Below are positions 1-13,811 of a stretch of DNA of 64,000 nucleotides, one piece after another. The notes beneath the pieces are model-generated. The model was not told the origin of the DNA and made no database searches. It was given only the letters and a program-made list of their open reading frames with translations. The DNA lies in the NCBI GenBank assembly GCA_000231825.2, contig JH720387.1, positions 62,001 through 126,000 on the forward strand. Reading direction: 5' to 3'. Positions within the stretch are counted from its first letter, which is position 1. Each line of letters opens with the position of its first letter. This DNA is from Tetrahymena elliotti 4EA. Taxonomy: Eukaryota > Ciliophora > Oligohymenophorea > Hymenostomatida > Tetrahymenidae. The position numbers and the translations under genes are program-made.

Positions 1-3000
1 AAAAATATGGAATAATTTTTTTGGAAAGAAAAGTTTACTTCTGTGAAATTCAAAGTAAAGGACTATGAGCCAATAAGAGAGTATATGAAAATGATTAAAA
101 AGCAAAGTATAACAGTCTTAAATAATTTTCTAAAGTTAAGACTAAATATTAAAAGGATTTTACTTAGATCTACACTCTATTTTACAATATCTACAAGCAA
201 AACCGAATAAATAATGATATTGCCGAAAGAACAAAATGTTAAAACTAAATAGATAAGATAATATATGAAATCAAAATCAAAAGCAAAAGCAGCCTGAGGA
301 TATTTCAAAATTTTTTACATAATTTAACTCCTAAACTTTTATTTCAATTCAATATAATATTAATAGGTTACTACTGGATATCTCTCAATGGTTACAATTA
401 ACATATTAAGAATTGTAAGAATCATATGAATAAGTCGAATTATATTGAAAACCTAATTTTAATTAATAAAGAAGCTTTTACTAAACTTGGAATTTTATAA
501 AATTTAAGTAAAAAGATACTGAGGAATTAACAAAAATTTTTGAAAATTTTCTAATCCCAAAATTTGATTTGAAAATGAAATAAAACTATTTTTACGACTT
601 AAGCTTGGCTATCGAGATCATGGCTAGTATCAGTAATAGTCAATTTAAATAAAAATATGAGATTTATTACTAAGACAAGTATGAAAAGTATGTTAATTAA
701 ATAGCTTTAATATTCCACAGCAAAAATTATGAGTTGATATTTAGACAGATTCTAACTAAATCTCATCTCTTATTAGAAGAAATTAGTATATCTGACTAAT
801 AATTTAAGGCGATTCTATTGATTATTTAACATATTTACAGATATCAATTTTTAAAAAAATAAATTACTTTATCTGACAAGTCAACAGCCTTATGAATGAG
901 GTTTTTTCTTATGCTATGTGTTAAATATGAAGAAAGGAGAGGAATTCTAAAGAAGAGTTTAGAGATAGATTTTTCTTTGACAATCTCAACACTACCAACA
1001 AATTGCATGTAAAAACTTAAACTTTCTCTTAACAGTATTCTTTCTCTTTTTAATTAATTAAATTTGGTTGAAGCTCTGCTGTCTCTTTGAATACCCATAT
1101 CTTCTGCTAATTTTTCTTACTGATAGGTATCAATTTCATCTTATTTACTCTAAATTATATAAAACCTTAAAAAAAAAATTCAATGATAATAAATTTACTG
1201 AATCATCTTCTTTGATTTCGTTGTAAAGAATATTATGTAATATCATGCTTTTTTTAGTACTAGAAAATTTTTTGTAAGTTCTGCTCTTAAAAATTTCGCT
1301 TTTCTTTGAATCATAAATCTTAGATTGTCTTGTGTCATTAGAGCGCTTCTTTTCAAGAGATTGTTTATTTTCAAGAGAGTTTTCTTCATAGGTTATTTTA
1401 ACTTTATTATAAACATCTAAAAAAATTCCTAATTAAATTCATTCATTCCTTTTAGTTAAAATTTACCTGTAAAATCATCTTTCTTCTTCATTTCAATAAA
1501 AATGCTTAACAACATAGTGTTTTCTTCTTGCATTCTTAATTTTAAATTCATGTCATCTTCATTTATATTATCAAGGATAAGCTCTAAAGCTATAACGAAA
1601 TTAAATGCCAGCTATATGATAAATTAAAATAAATGATTTTTTCTTTTAAAATTAAGGATTTAATATATGAATTAATTACTCTCATTATGAGGTGATCATG
1701 AAAAGTCAGAAAGTTTTTATAGCAAACACTGGCACTACAATTTAAAGTATCTTAATGTGTGCATTATTACTCTTATTATATTATGTAAAGTCTTGATTTA
1801 ATATTGAGATGATAAATGAAGTTCAATAATTTGATTATGTTGTCCATATTCATTATTGATATCAATCTCATTAATGAGTCTTAATCCTCTGAACACACTA
1901 TTATAGTCAGAAGTAAATCTACACAATTTGAAATAGTTTAAAGAGCTCTTAAATCGTTCAGATTTTCACTTTATAGGTCAATATTTGATTCAGTTATTAT
2001 AGAATTAAGTTGTATTAGGAAATTTGAGTTATTTAATAATAGATCTTTATTTTTTGGTGATATACCATTACAAAGATTTTAAAGAGTAGCTACACACTAA
2101 TTTATTAACATATAGTATCTAATATTTAATCTCTTAGGCGAAGAAGTACTCTATGATGATTATTTAGCTGAAAAAGAATAAAAGTATGAACTCTTTTACT
2201 TAGTAAAATTTGTAAAGAAGTAAAGGATTTCTCTTAAAATATTTAAATGAACATAAGACTAAGAAGATTCAATATTCTTTTATTTAATAAAAATGAGATT
2301 TAAAAAATGAATCTAATTTATCAAAATTTACTTAAATTCTAAAGAAGTTCTAAAACTCTTCATTGCAATGTTCACATGAATTTTCTATAACTTTGAGTAT
2401 TTGTATAACTATTTCTTCTTACAATTAAAGGTCTTCTTTCTTTTCTTTATAAAATAACTGCTAGTTCAATTCATGATTATGAAATTGTTCAATAGTTTGT
2501 AGGTAATTAGAAAAACTATTTTTAATTAAACTTAGGAAATTTCTTGTTATTTTGATGTTTTTAGGCTTTTTTAATATTGAGAGTAATTAAGCATGAGAAT
2601 GCTTAAGATTCAAGGAATATAGCCCATTTAGAATCTTCATACAATACAGCACTATTTTATTATTTTCCTTTTTTCTTGTTAGTAAAGCACTAACTTGCTA
2701 AAATAAGCTATTGTTCTAATTGCTTTCTTAAAAGCTCTGAGAATCTAATTAATTAGGCTGAATCCATTTTTAAGCACTAGAAATAGTTTGATTTTCAATA
2801 AAAATATCTGAAATGGTAAGTAAAATTTGATAGTAAAGCTTTTAATTCCAGATAAGATTTTAAGAAACTTTCAAATATTTGGAAGTGTGAAATAATTTTT
2901 TAATTTCTTTTGTCCTATTTATTGTCTGATTCCCAAAAAGTTCTAATTTTAAAATACCATAATAATTAATGACTTTATATTAATCAAATTTCAAAAATCA

Positions 3001-6000
3001 AAGCAAATTAAATTCTTTCAATTTTATCATTCAAAAAACATTACAAATTTAAATGATAACTAAAATTTCTTTCAGTTGATTTTATTTTTTTTCCAAGTTA
3101 TTAAGTTATTTGGTTGAAAATATATCTTTAAAAACTCAAAATGTTTTTTTATAAGATAAAAATTTGATCATGAAGAATTTGGTATTTACAAAATTTTAGC
3201 AACTTTTCTGATAAAAATTAGTCATTGATAGGAATTTTTTTTAATTTTTTTTGAAAAAAATATGAAATTATTAAATAATTTTTTCTTATCCATTTATTCT
3301 TGGAATAATTTTAATTAAATTTGTTTGCTTTACTAATTTTTAATTCAACTCAATTTGTTTTAAATTTATTAAATTTGAATTAATGTTTTTTCAAATAAAT
3401 TTTATTTAATCAACATTGAAACCATAAAATAGCTTGAATTCAGAAAGGGAGAAGTCTTTATTTTTTATTAAATTTTAAAGAAATAAAATGAATAAATCTA
3501 ATTATGTTTACCCATCTGTTGTATTTGATATTGAATTAAGTTTTATGTCTTTGATTATGAAAAGGAGTTATTGAGACTTTGATTTTACTGGGCAGAAAGC
3601 TCTTCGATAAAGTTCATAAGGATTAAAAAGTATTAGTGATCTTTCTTTTTAAGTAAAGAGACTAATTATTGAAAGAAAACCTTAGTTTTTCTTCTTTGAT
3701 CAGACTCGTTGCACACAATAATTTCATTCAAAATGTTATTTGCAAATGTTGAATAAGATATTTCTTGAACAGATTATATGCTAACTTATTTGAAATTATT
3801 TATAAAATACTTGAAAGATTGAGATTGCTTAAAGCTCTTTTCAAATGCTAAGAGAACAATTTATTCATTATTTTGATGAGAAGTACTGTAATTCTTTCTA
3901 ATGTACTTGGTAAATTTATTTAAGAAATAAAGTTTCTCCATTTCTTTCTTTATAATAAAGCTTCCTTGCTAGTTAAGCTAAAGTTGTGTAGCTTCCCTTT
4001 AAGTGGAACTTCCTTTACCTTTTTACTAAGTAAAAATATTTTAACTATTTTTAGTTTATGGGTAAACAATAGCAAAGGCATCAAAAAAAAAATTTAAATC
4101 ATCATAGTTTATAAAGTTTTGGTCTTTAATTCCATAAAGAGAGATATCTTTGAGTAATTTAATAAACTTATTTATAAACTCTTCTTTCTTAATTACTAAA
4201 TCACTATATTTAGTTAACTCAATATCAGATTTTTTTCCTTCTTATACAGTCTATTATGCCCCAAACGCTCTATTTAATGGAAATATATTTTTTTTTAAAA
4301 AAGTAGGATTTCAAATGAAATTAATTAATTTACTAATATAATTATTTTAAAGTTAGAAACTTCCTTTCAATTAAGAATTTTAATTTGTCATAAAATAATA
4401 TTAGTGTTAAGATGCTGTTTTTCTGTATTTAGATACTTTCCAAGTATCTCTATTTAATTATCTATTACGACAAAGGTATCTACCTTTAGCTGTGTCTTTC
4501 TTGTTTATAAACAAATTCTCTAAAAGGTTCTTTTGAAACTTAATCAAGTTTTTAAAGTCTCTCATAGAGTTTACTATGCTTTTGAAGCTATTCAACAATC
4601 TGTATCATCTTAACTTCTTCATAATTTTTAACATAACTCTCAAAATCTTCGGCTATAGTATCATTAAGCTTTTATTGCATTCCAGATATGCTTAACTAAA
4701 CTTATTTTATATTCTTTAGGTTATTAAACTCTTTTTTAACTTAATTTTTAATAATGCATTCTGATAGCATAAAGATCAGCAGAGAAAGATCTATATCGAA
4801 TTAGTTTTATATTTTTTTAAGAATGCATCTAATATTCTAACAAACCAGTTTAATCTAATTTCATTAATATAATTTAAATACAAATAATTCAAATTTTAAT
4901 GTAAAATAATTTAAATACATTAAGCCAACATTTGCAATTATATATATATTTAATTAATCCATTCAAAATAAAATTATTTTTAATGATAAAATTAATTTAA
5001 ATATTTTAAGCCAAAAAGTTTTTGAATTAATCTAAAATTTTTTATATATACTAAAATAAATTGTTAAAAATACTAGCAAGAGTTAGTCAGTTAAGACTTC
5101 TTAGTCTGTTGTTGGTACCTCGTCATCATATATTTCATAGTTAGTCCAACCTCTTTTGGAAATTTCTTAATAACAATCTAAGATTATTTACAAGAGTCCA
5201 TCTTTAGTTAAATTCCAATTATGACCTGAATAAAGGTAATTCCAATACTCATGAGGAGAGTCAATAATTTCTAAATTATTTTCCTAATTAATTTTAGCTT
5301 AAATTTGATTTAAATTAAGAAAAATTACTTCTTTCTATTATACTACTTTAGGAGCAAATCCTAATTAATTTGGTTTATCCACATTTAATGTTTTATCCTC
5401 AAAAAATTCTTTCGTGTATTCTTTAATCTTAGCTTATAATACTTATTATGACTCTAATTAGCTTTAATTAATGTAAACTACTCCCTCAATATACTTTTAA
5501 TTAATTAATATTATTATCGATAATTTAATTATTGTTTATTACTTTTGAAAATTAAATAAGGTCTTTTAAAATGACATGCTGTAATATCTCATTCATTTCT
5601 TAAATAGAAAAATTGTGGTTTGATTCTTCAGTTTGTTAAATATATCTTTATTTTATTTAAATTTAATTTATTATTATTAAAAACGAATAAATTTGCAAAT
5701 TTACATTTATAAAAGTACTTTAAATGTTTCTTATTTAATGATGTATGGAGTTTAAGAACTTAAAAGGAACTATTTCATATCTTCATAAATCATTATCCTT
5801 TGGCATTAAATAATACTGAGTTAGTTATTCTCTGACAGTGTACTGAGTAGCTTCATTAAACTTTTGTACATTTAAATATCTTACTATAATTCTTGTTTTG
5901 TTTTATTTTTTTATTGGAAATCATTGAAGTGTTTATGTGATTCTATAAAAAGCTAAATTGAATTTATCTTTTTTTAAATTTATAATGATGTTGATATCAA

Positions 6001-9000
6001 AAAATAGTCAATTAATATTACCTGAAGTATTAAATTTAGAATTTTTTATTAATTTTCTGGTATTAATGCAGCTTAAGTGTAGATTTTTTTTTATAGTTTG
6101 ATTGGATCTGAACTCGAAGAATGCTAAATACTAACTTACTTCTTCAGTACTGACAAAAGCATTTCAAAAATATGAGTTTGACCTGCTTTTGTAGTACTGG
6201 GAGAGTTTAGTTTCTAAAAGATAGATTATAAATATGGTTTAAATTTATGTTCTCTTTAACAAACAGATTTCAATATAATTCCAAGTAATATTTCAGCTCC
6301 AACTTCATAATTTATTAAATTTAGAAGATCATCAAACCTCTAAAGCAATTCTTTTTAGTTAAATTCATTATTTTTACTGAAATTTATTAAAAATCTGATC
6401 ACACATTCCAAGGTGCTTTAATAAAATTGAGGAGTTAGCTTTTTTTCCAAAAAATATTGAGAAAAAATAACTTAAATAAAAATATAAATAAAAAACCATT
6501 TAATTCTTTTTTTAACTAAAAAATTTAAAAAAAAATATTGAGAAAAAATAACTTAAATAAAAATATAAATAAAAAACCATTTAATTCTTTTTTTAACTAA
6601 AAAATTTAAAATTCACTTTAATCTAAAAATTTTTAGATGGAAAAAAAAGAAAATAATTCTGTTGAAACAAACATTAATTGAATATTAAGCTAAAAACTTT
6701 TTTGGAAAAATAAAATATCGAAATTTTATTTTGTAAAATAGGTTAATTTATTTGATTATTTTATATAAATTTTGATTAGCTTAAATATTTTAAAAAAAAG
6801 AAAGATAGAATTAAAGTAACAAGTTTACTTTAAACTATTAATTTGTCAATTTTTTAAATTGAATTAAAAATAAAAATTGAAATAAAAGAATAAATTACAA
6901 TTAGAAGTTTTGATATTGTTTTGTGGATTCTTAGGTTTCTGATGATATTCTAAAATTTTTAAAAGAGAATGTGGTTTTCATTCTCATGCATGATCTTAAA
7001 CTCTTCATTAATCATTTGAATTTACTTATTGATTAACAATTAGGCTGTTTCGTTTTTTTGACCTTTGTTTTTGCTAGATTCCTCAAAAAGTAATGAATCA
7101 ATCAAGTTTTCTAATTTAAAAACAGAAACAAGTTGAGATTCTGAACCTATTTCAAACATCCTATATAATTAATTTTCATCTTCTCCATAAAACAGCTCCA
7201 CATTTTTAAGTTCTTTGAAGAATGTTTCAGCATGGTTAATAGCTTATTTTAAAGTCTCGGTCATATGGTCATATGCTTAACTAAAATGTTACTTCTCTAA
7301 ATATATTTGCAAAAAATGATTAAAAAATATAAATATTTATTTTGTAAATACCTTTGCTTAACAAGAAAATGAGAATCATATTTTCTATTTCAGTAGCATT
7401 AAGACTTTCATCTTCTTAGTATAGGTCTTTTCTTTCAGAGAGAAATCTTTATTATAAACTTGCAATTTTTTTTTGTAAATTGTTATTATCACTTAATATG
7501 TTAAAACTTCCAAAATTTTCTCCATTTCCAGCACTATTACCATCTTATTTATTTAATGGTAAAATTGCATCATCTATTCTATTTAGAACAGCAGGCGCAG
7601 TGATATTTAATGCTTCTACTTTCTTCCTTTTTGTGTCTTTGGGTTGGTTAGCTTAGATATTTTTTAAATTTATTGTAAACTATAAGATAACCTATTAATA
7701 AAGTTCTTATAGCTCTTTCTATGATTTCTTTCCCTTCATAGAAGTGTATTCCTTATAAAATATTTGAAGCATTTCATTTATCTATAAATTTAATTTAATT
7801 CTTAAGTAAAGTCTAATTATGTTAGAGACTTCAATTATTATTTACTCAAGTTCTTAATCAAAGTCACCAAAAACAACTATTTTGTTTATAAATCTTTTGA
7901 TCCAATGATCTTACTGGTACAAACTTTTTTAAACACTAAACCCAACAAAGGCACTTAAACTTTAAATAGCCTAATTTGTTATAAATTCTATTTTATCAGT
8001 TGTAAATTGACCTAAATCCATAGCAGTTCTAGTAACCTTCATTACAGTTATCAAGAACTATAATTAATATCTTCCCTTCTCTTCTCTCTCCTACTTTTAT
8101 TCTTATTAAAAATTGCTTTCAAATTTATTTTTATAAATTATTTGATTTTACTTTGAGTCATATTTTAAAAATTTATTGCAAAACTATATTCAAAATCAGG
8201 CAATCCCCTTTCCCAAAAATCAAACAAAATTTGTAGAATTCTCTAATCAAATTGCTTATTTTGATTAAATCCTTCTTATTCTTGCTGTACTTACTTGAAA
8301 ATTTCTGAAGTTTTAGAAATTGAGTTCTTCTTCTTATCAATCTATTCCCAAACATAACTATTGAAAAAATATTTTATTTCAAGCAAAAAATGTTAAAAAA
8401 TACTTTCTATTTTCAGAACGTGCAAGTGGTAAGTAAGGTTCATCATCTAAAAATAAAACTTCAAAAAGCTATAAAAAGCTTGTTTTAATACTAATATGCA
8501 TCTCATTTGATCTTAATGCATTAAAAATGTGATTCTCATTAATTCCCAGAGTATCTCTAATTATCATCATAGAATTCTTGTTCCTTCCTCTACACAAATT
8601 TGCCATTAAATTCAAAGCGGAAGAAATATATCTAATATAATTAGATAAATTTTTATCTTTATCAACAGAATCTCGACTCATTTTTTCTAAAGAAAAAGTT
8701 ATTCTATCTCCTTTATTTCCTTCTATCCCTAAATCTTCCAAAGATTTATTATTAGCCTAAATATCTTCAGGTCTTTAGCTATGAAAAAATGAAACATTAA
8801 CTCCATTAATATTGGAACTATCATGTAATTAAATTATTGGTCTTCCATCTTTCTTAGATAGTAGTTCACTACAGCATTTATTTTAGTAACTAATTTTATT
8901 TAAGTCAAAAAAATTTTTTTTAAATTCTACTTAATTTGATTTTATTTACGATATCAAAAAATATTTTACAAGTTCTCAAGTTGCAAAAATAATTGTAAAA

Positions 9001-12000
9001 ATTGAATGAAAATAATTCTAAAAAATGTATTTTTACATTTAGATAGGACGCTATTAAGGATCCATCGTGGCTAAACATATGAACTCTACAAAGAAAATTT
9101 AATCTGAGATGTTAGATTTTGTATCATCTAGTGGTTCCAACAACCTAACCCATTCTGCAATTTCTTCTCCTTGAGTGTTTTCATTTTTGAAATTTTCAAC
9201 ATTTTTAACAGCTTCTTTGAGTAAAGCGCCTACCTCCTTTGGATAATAACGTAATTAACCAGAAAATAAATCATCATTATCAAATATATAGGAAGACCAG
9301 CTTGGATTTTACTTACATCCCAACAATAATATATTATATATTTTAACAGGAAGTTATTAAAGATGTTTATTAACTATAAAGAGAGGTGATTTATCACTAA
9401 CATTCCTGATATTACGAATAAATTTAAACTTATCTTTTGATCCTTAAGTACTTTTACTACCATGAGACATAACATCAATAAGCCTTGCTATCAGTATAAG
9501 CAACTCTAGTACTTTTTATTCTTTCAAAATTTATTGCTTCATTTAGATTGTAAATTAACTATCAGATGAATCTTTCATCAAAAGATTCTCTAGTTCTGTA
9601 AGAGATTTCTAAACTTACTATTATTCCATTTCCAAAACTTTCTGCTAAATACTAGCTTCCTAATATGAAAATGAAATAACATCTTCATTTATCTTTTCAT
9701 TAGTCTGCTTTTTAGATTTATCCAAAATGATACCAAAATTTTATAAGTAAAAATGAAACTGTAAGAGAATGTTATAAATTTGTAAAGACTATTCAATAAA
9801 TTCAACTACTTATTTTTCTGTAGTAATAAATGCATGTAAATAAGGGATACTTACACCAGATATTTTTTTCTAAATACTGATTTCCAATTTTCCCTTCTCA
9901 ATTAAGTTTGCAGCAATATATTTTCTCTCATAATTATAAATTTTAAATGTATCTTATTGATAAATCTTCTTCCTCTCATTAGTAGTTTTATCTTTCTTAA
10001 TATAAAAATAGCAACTATCATCTTTTCCGTTGTAAGTTAAAGACAATTTTCCAATTCTTTATTAGTCTTAAGTTAAGAACAATCTTTTTAATTAAAATCA
10101 ATAATAAGAAATAAATCAACAAAATCTTTAAAAAAGTTAGTGAAGCCAAAAATTAATATATTTTAATTGCTTTTTTATTATTCTTTTTTATTCAAAGCAA
10201 ATGCAATTAAAAGAATTGAATATTTTTACTCAAAATAATTGACAAAATTAATGAATTTATTAATCAATTTGATAAACACTTCATTAGAATAAATTTAAAT
10301 TAAAGAATTTATTTGATTATTAAAAAATATTATGAGCAAGTTATTTTAACTAACCTAAAAAAAAAAGTATTTTTGATTGACTTTTGATTTAGATTCAATT
10401 GTTGTTTTTCAAATAAAAGCTAAAAATATTTTACCCTGTAGCAAGGTTTTTTAATCTAAAGCATTCATCACTGAATAGTTCTCCTATATTTTTTTAATAA
10501 ATTTATATTTTATTAGTTATTTGATTTTCTGAATTTTTTTTCATTAAATAAATCACCTCCTTTATAATGTTCAATTCTTTATATTTCCCAATGGCAGTAA
10601 GATGAATTAGGATTTTCTAGCTCATATAGCAATTGAAAATTATCAGGGGAATACATTTTATTTTATTCTAGTCCTCTAATTATTAGATTATCTCCATGGC
10701 CAGATTATTACTACTCTTCTTAGCTATTTTATACTTTACATGTTAAGCTGTATTTACTGAATATTTTTTCAGAAACACTGAGAAAAACACCTGAATCAAG
10801 ATGCTTTATTTTAATAATATCTCCTGTTTTAAATGCAATTCCGTCATCAGGCAAATCATTATTTTATTCTATTTACTCACCTCCCAAATAACATTTAACC
10901 TATTAAAATTCATATTTTTAAAAAACTAATTCATCCATGAATGAATTAAATTAAAATTACTTTAAATTTAGAAGATTCTTCGCTTGCATAAATTTAAGAG
11001 ACACTGCTCTAGATATTTTAATTTGACAAAATAGATTCCTTTTTAACAATATTGGATATTTTTATTTAAAAAAATATTAAATAATTTTACTTTAATTATT
11101 TTGTTAGTCACTTAAACATTTAAAAAAAATAATCCTTTTTTGATTTCTTATATATTAATGACATCTGAGTCAAATATTTTATCTCCTAGTCTACGGCTAT
11201 AATCATTAGGAAGCATTCTAAACACAGAGAAAGAATTAGGATATTTCTCTAGAGTGCACTAAATACACCCATTTTATTTAGCAGGTTTTTATGGATTGAA
11301 AGTTAGAAACATCTTAGAATATTAATGATAAAGTAAAACTTATTTACCATAAACTAGCACATCTCCATCATCTTCTTCACTTGACTAATTTTGCTAACTC
11401 TATAAATTATCCCCATTAATAGTATTTTGATTATTTTAAGTTTCATATTATTGACTAAGATTTTATTAATTAGAATTAATCTATTTCAATGCTCCAAATA
11501 TTTATTTTTTAGGATTAGAATTGGAATTCTATACACTAGCTATTGCATTAAGCTTTTATATTTCTATGGATTGCCTTGGATTTAATATTTAAAATAAGCA
11601 TCTCCTAAAATTAGCAACAGGATTATCTAAAGATTGAACTTATTCACTCACACATTCTAATTAGTTTTTAGTATTTGTAATAACTAAATAGCTCCTAACT
11701 GACTATCTTTCATTCTTTTGTTTTATATAATATATTTAAATTATCACAAAAAATTTAAACTTAAAAAACACTTAGAAACTTTGAAAAAATTAAAATAATT
11801 TCTTTTAAGACATAATTTATTTCTTTAATTGCATTTTTAAAAGTTTTTAAAAACAGTAAAGACCAACTTATTTGAAAAAGATAAGCCTTTTTAAGTATCA
11901 ATATAACATTTTTACAAAATTTCTCAAAGCTTCTTTAACTTATAGACTTAAAATAAAATGAAAATTTACTTCTTTTTTATTCTCATGTTTGAATTTCAAA

Positions 12001-12572
12001 TATACAATGTCATTAAATTTTAATGTTTTAAAGGGCTTATCAGAAGATTTTAACTTAATTTAAGCATTTTCTGGAGTATTTAATGAAAACTTAGGGAAAA
12101 AGCTTTCGTTTTAAAGCCGAGATTTATACATTTTGCTACTTTAATTAGGAATTTAAGATGTTTCTCCATTACTATTTATATTGTCAGTATCAATTTCAAA
12201 ATGAACTGTTTAATCATTTAATTCTAGTTAATCATAATTGTTACTCCTAAATTGTATATTATCAACAACTTTTTTTGACTTGAAAGAATGCTACTTGGGA
12301 AGAGTCTAAACAAAATAAGAGTCTTATTTTGGATTAATTAAGCTTGTTTTTTATTAATCTAAAAAACTGATTCTTTAGTTTGCACTTGAAGCTCTAGGTA
12401 GATCTTCTAAACGTGATGTCATAGAAGGTCTAAATAACTATTTTAATTATTCAGCATCTTATCTGTCTTCAACAAACATATCATCTTATCCTTTCCACAA
12501 GCTATTAAAATAACGTTTCTTTAAAAAAATATCCAATTTTTTGAATCCACTATTGATTTGTAACTAATCCAT
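1..12572 (-). CDS. IP3-receptor-like calcium release channel, 3' end off the window
   Basis: Likely an intracellular (ER/alveolar) Ca2+ release channel of the IP3R/RyR family. The start is the ATG at 12572-12570. Exon 1 is 11970-12572 and exon 2 begins at 11702; the other exons were not all delimited. What is seen in order: an N-terminal region ending in DIVYLKFKHENKK; an IP3-binding-core-like stretch (NPVANFRRCLFQIL, about 11.6 kb; GDVLVYGKQVLLYHQYSKMF, about 11.35 kb); a MIR-like repeat (KTGDIIKIKHLDSGVFLSV, about 10.8 kb); a RIH-type block at 8410-8741 (DKNLSNYIRYISSALNLMAN, then CRGRN); long helical coding blocks down to about 1.2 kb; then hydrophobic segments at about 600-840 and 30-240. 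The last contains LLVDIVKQSVDLSKILLIFS followed by a TM5-like helix. The selectivity filter lies beyond base 1. Assignment to the family is firm from domain order. That this is one gene is inferred, because every block between the N-terminus and the TM region is open on this strand. Confidence 0.75.
6449..6611. repeat. 81-bp perfect tandem duplication in a probable intron
   Basis: Two adjacent copies (6449-6529 and 6530-6610) share the same sequence with a period of 81 bp. They lie in an AT-rich, apparently non-coding stretch between coding blocks of the IP3R-like gene. The identity of the copies suggests a recent duplication, or an assembly artefact. Confidence 0.85.
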
Positions 12573-13811
12573 ACTTAATAATTTATTCCAAAATATCAGA
12601 ATTATTGATTCAATTTAAATAATCAGTAAATCTATCTATGTTAATATATCACAAAGATTAATTATTTTTTGCGTAAAAAAAATCAAAAATTGAATCTTAT
12701 TATTTTTTGCATAGAATAGAGAAATCAAATTAAATTTCATAACAACTATCACAAATCTTTTAAAAAAGAACCCAGTTTTTCTATTTTAAAATCACTTAAG
12801 CTTTTAATCTTCATTTTATATTAGCAGAATTGATAAGAATGATTACCATATTATTTAACAAAAAGATTCATTTATGAAACTTATTTGGTTTATAAATGAG
12901 ATAAAACAATAAACTTTTGAAGAATGAATTTAAATATTTTGAAATTTTAAAAATTTGTTTCGCTTTTAAAATGAAAAGAGGAAACAAACAGATAAATATA
13001 AAAACATTTCAAAAATATTAACAAAATATTTTTTAAAATATGTGATATCTACAGTTTCGTAATAAAAAGTTAATTTATATTAATTATTCTAAATTGAATA
13101 ATAATAAAAAATACAGAATTAAAATAAAATAATTATTGAAGAGAATATAGAAAATTATTCTGTTCATAATTTTTTTAATTTAAATCAATAAATAAATGGA
13201 ATTTTATTTAATTTAGCAATAATAATTTCATCATTTTTCAAATAATGCTTTTATTAAATATTTTTCATTACTCTGATTTCATAAAAGAATAAAAAATAAA
13301 ATAAGTTTTAATAAAATGCTTCTTACTAAAATAAATTGTAAAAATTGTTAAATTGTATAATTAAATGAACGTTATTTTGTATTACTTGATATTTTTACTT
13401 TTCTGTTAAGTTTTGAATGCCCCTTTTGAATTATTGATTTGATATGCAATTATTTTTGTTGACATCCATATAAATTGTAAATAATTTACTTAAAAAAAGT
13501 TATAAAAGCAAATTTGATTTAATATACTATTTAATGAAAGAAACAAATGAAAGCTATTGTTTATAGATCCTCATTATTTTAACTATATAAACTTAATACA
13601 AAATGTATTTAGAAAGCGATTATTAAAAGGTTATTGACAAACATCTATTCGAAATTATATATTTGTATTAAAATCCTTAAAATTAAATACAAAAAATATC
13701 AACTTTAAATTAATAGAAATAGCAATCATATAAATAATCAAACTAGCTAAAAAATTAATCAAAATCAATTATTTAATACAAAAAAGAGAGCGACCCTGTA
13801 TTTGAATCAAA
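12573..13811. other. Divergent intergenic spacer
   Basis: This spacer lies between the starts of the IP3R-like gene (minus) and the MAPKK-like gene (plus), so it should hold both promoters. A 21-codon ORF on the minus strand starts near 12.81 kb. No conserved promoter element or RNA gene could be recognised in the near-homopolymeric A/T sequence. Confidence 0.6.

Noticed and set aside
571..897. Plus-strand frame starting ATGGCTAGT region (reads MASISNSQFK and onward)
   Set aside because: It is antisense to a membrane-segment exon of the IP3R-like gene, which has family resemblance and continuity with flanking exons; the plus frame resembles nothing.
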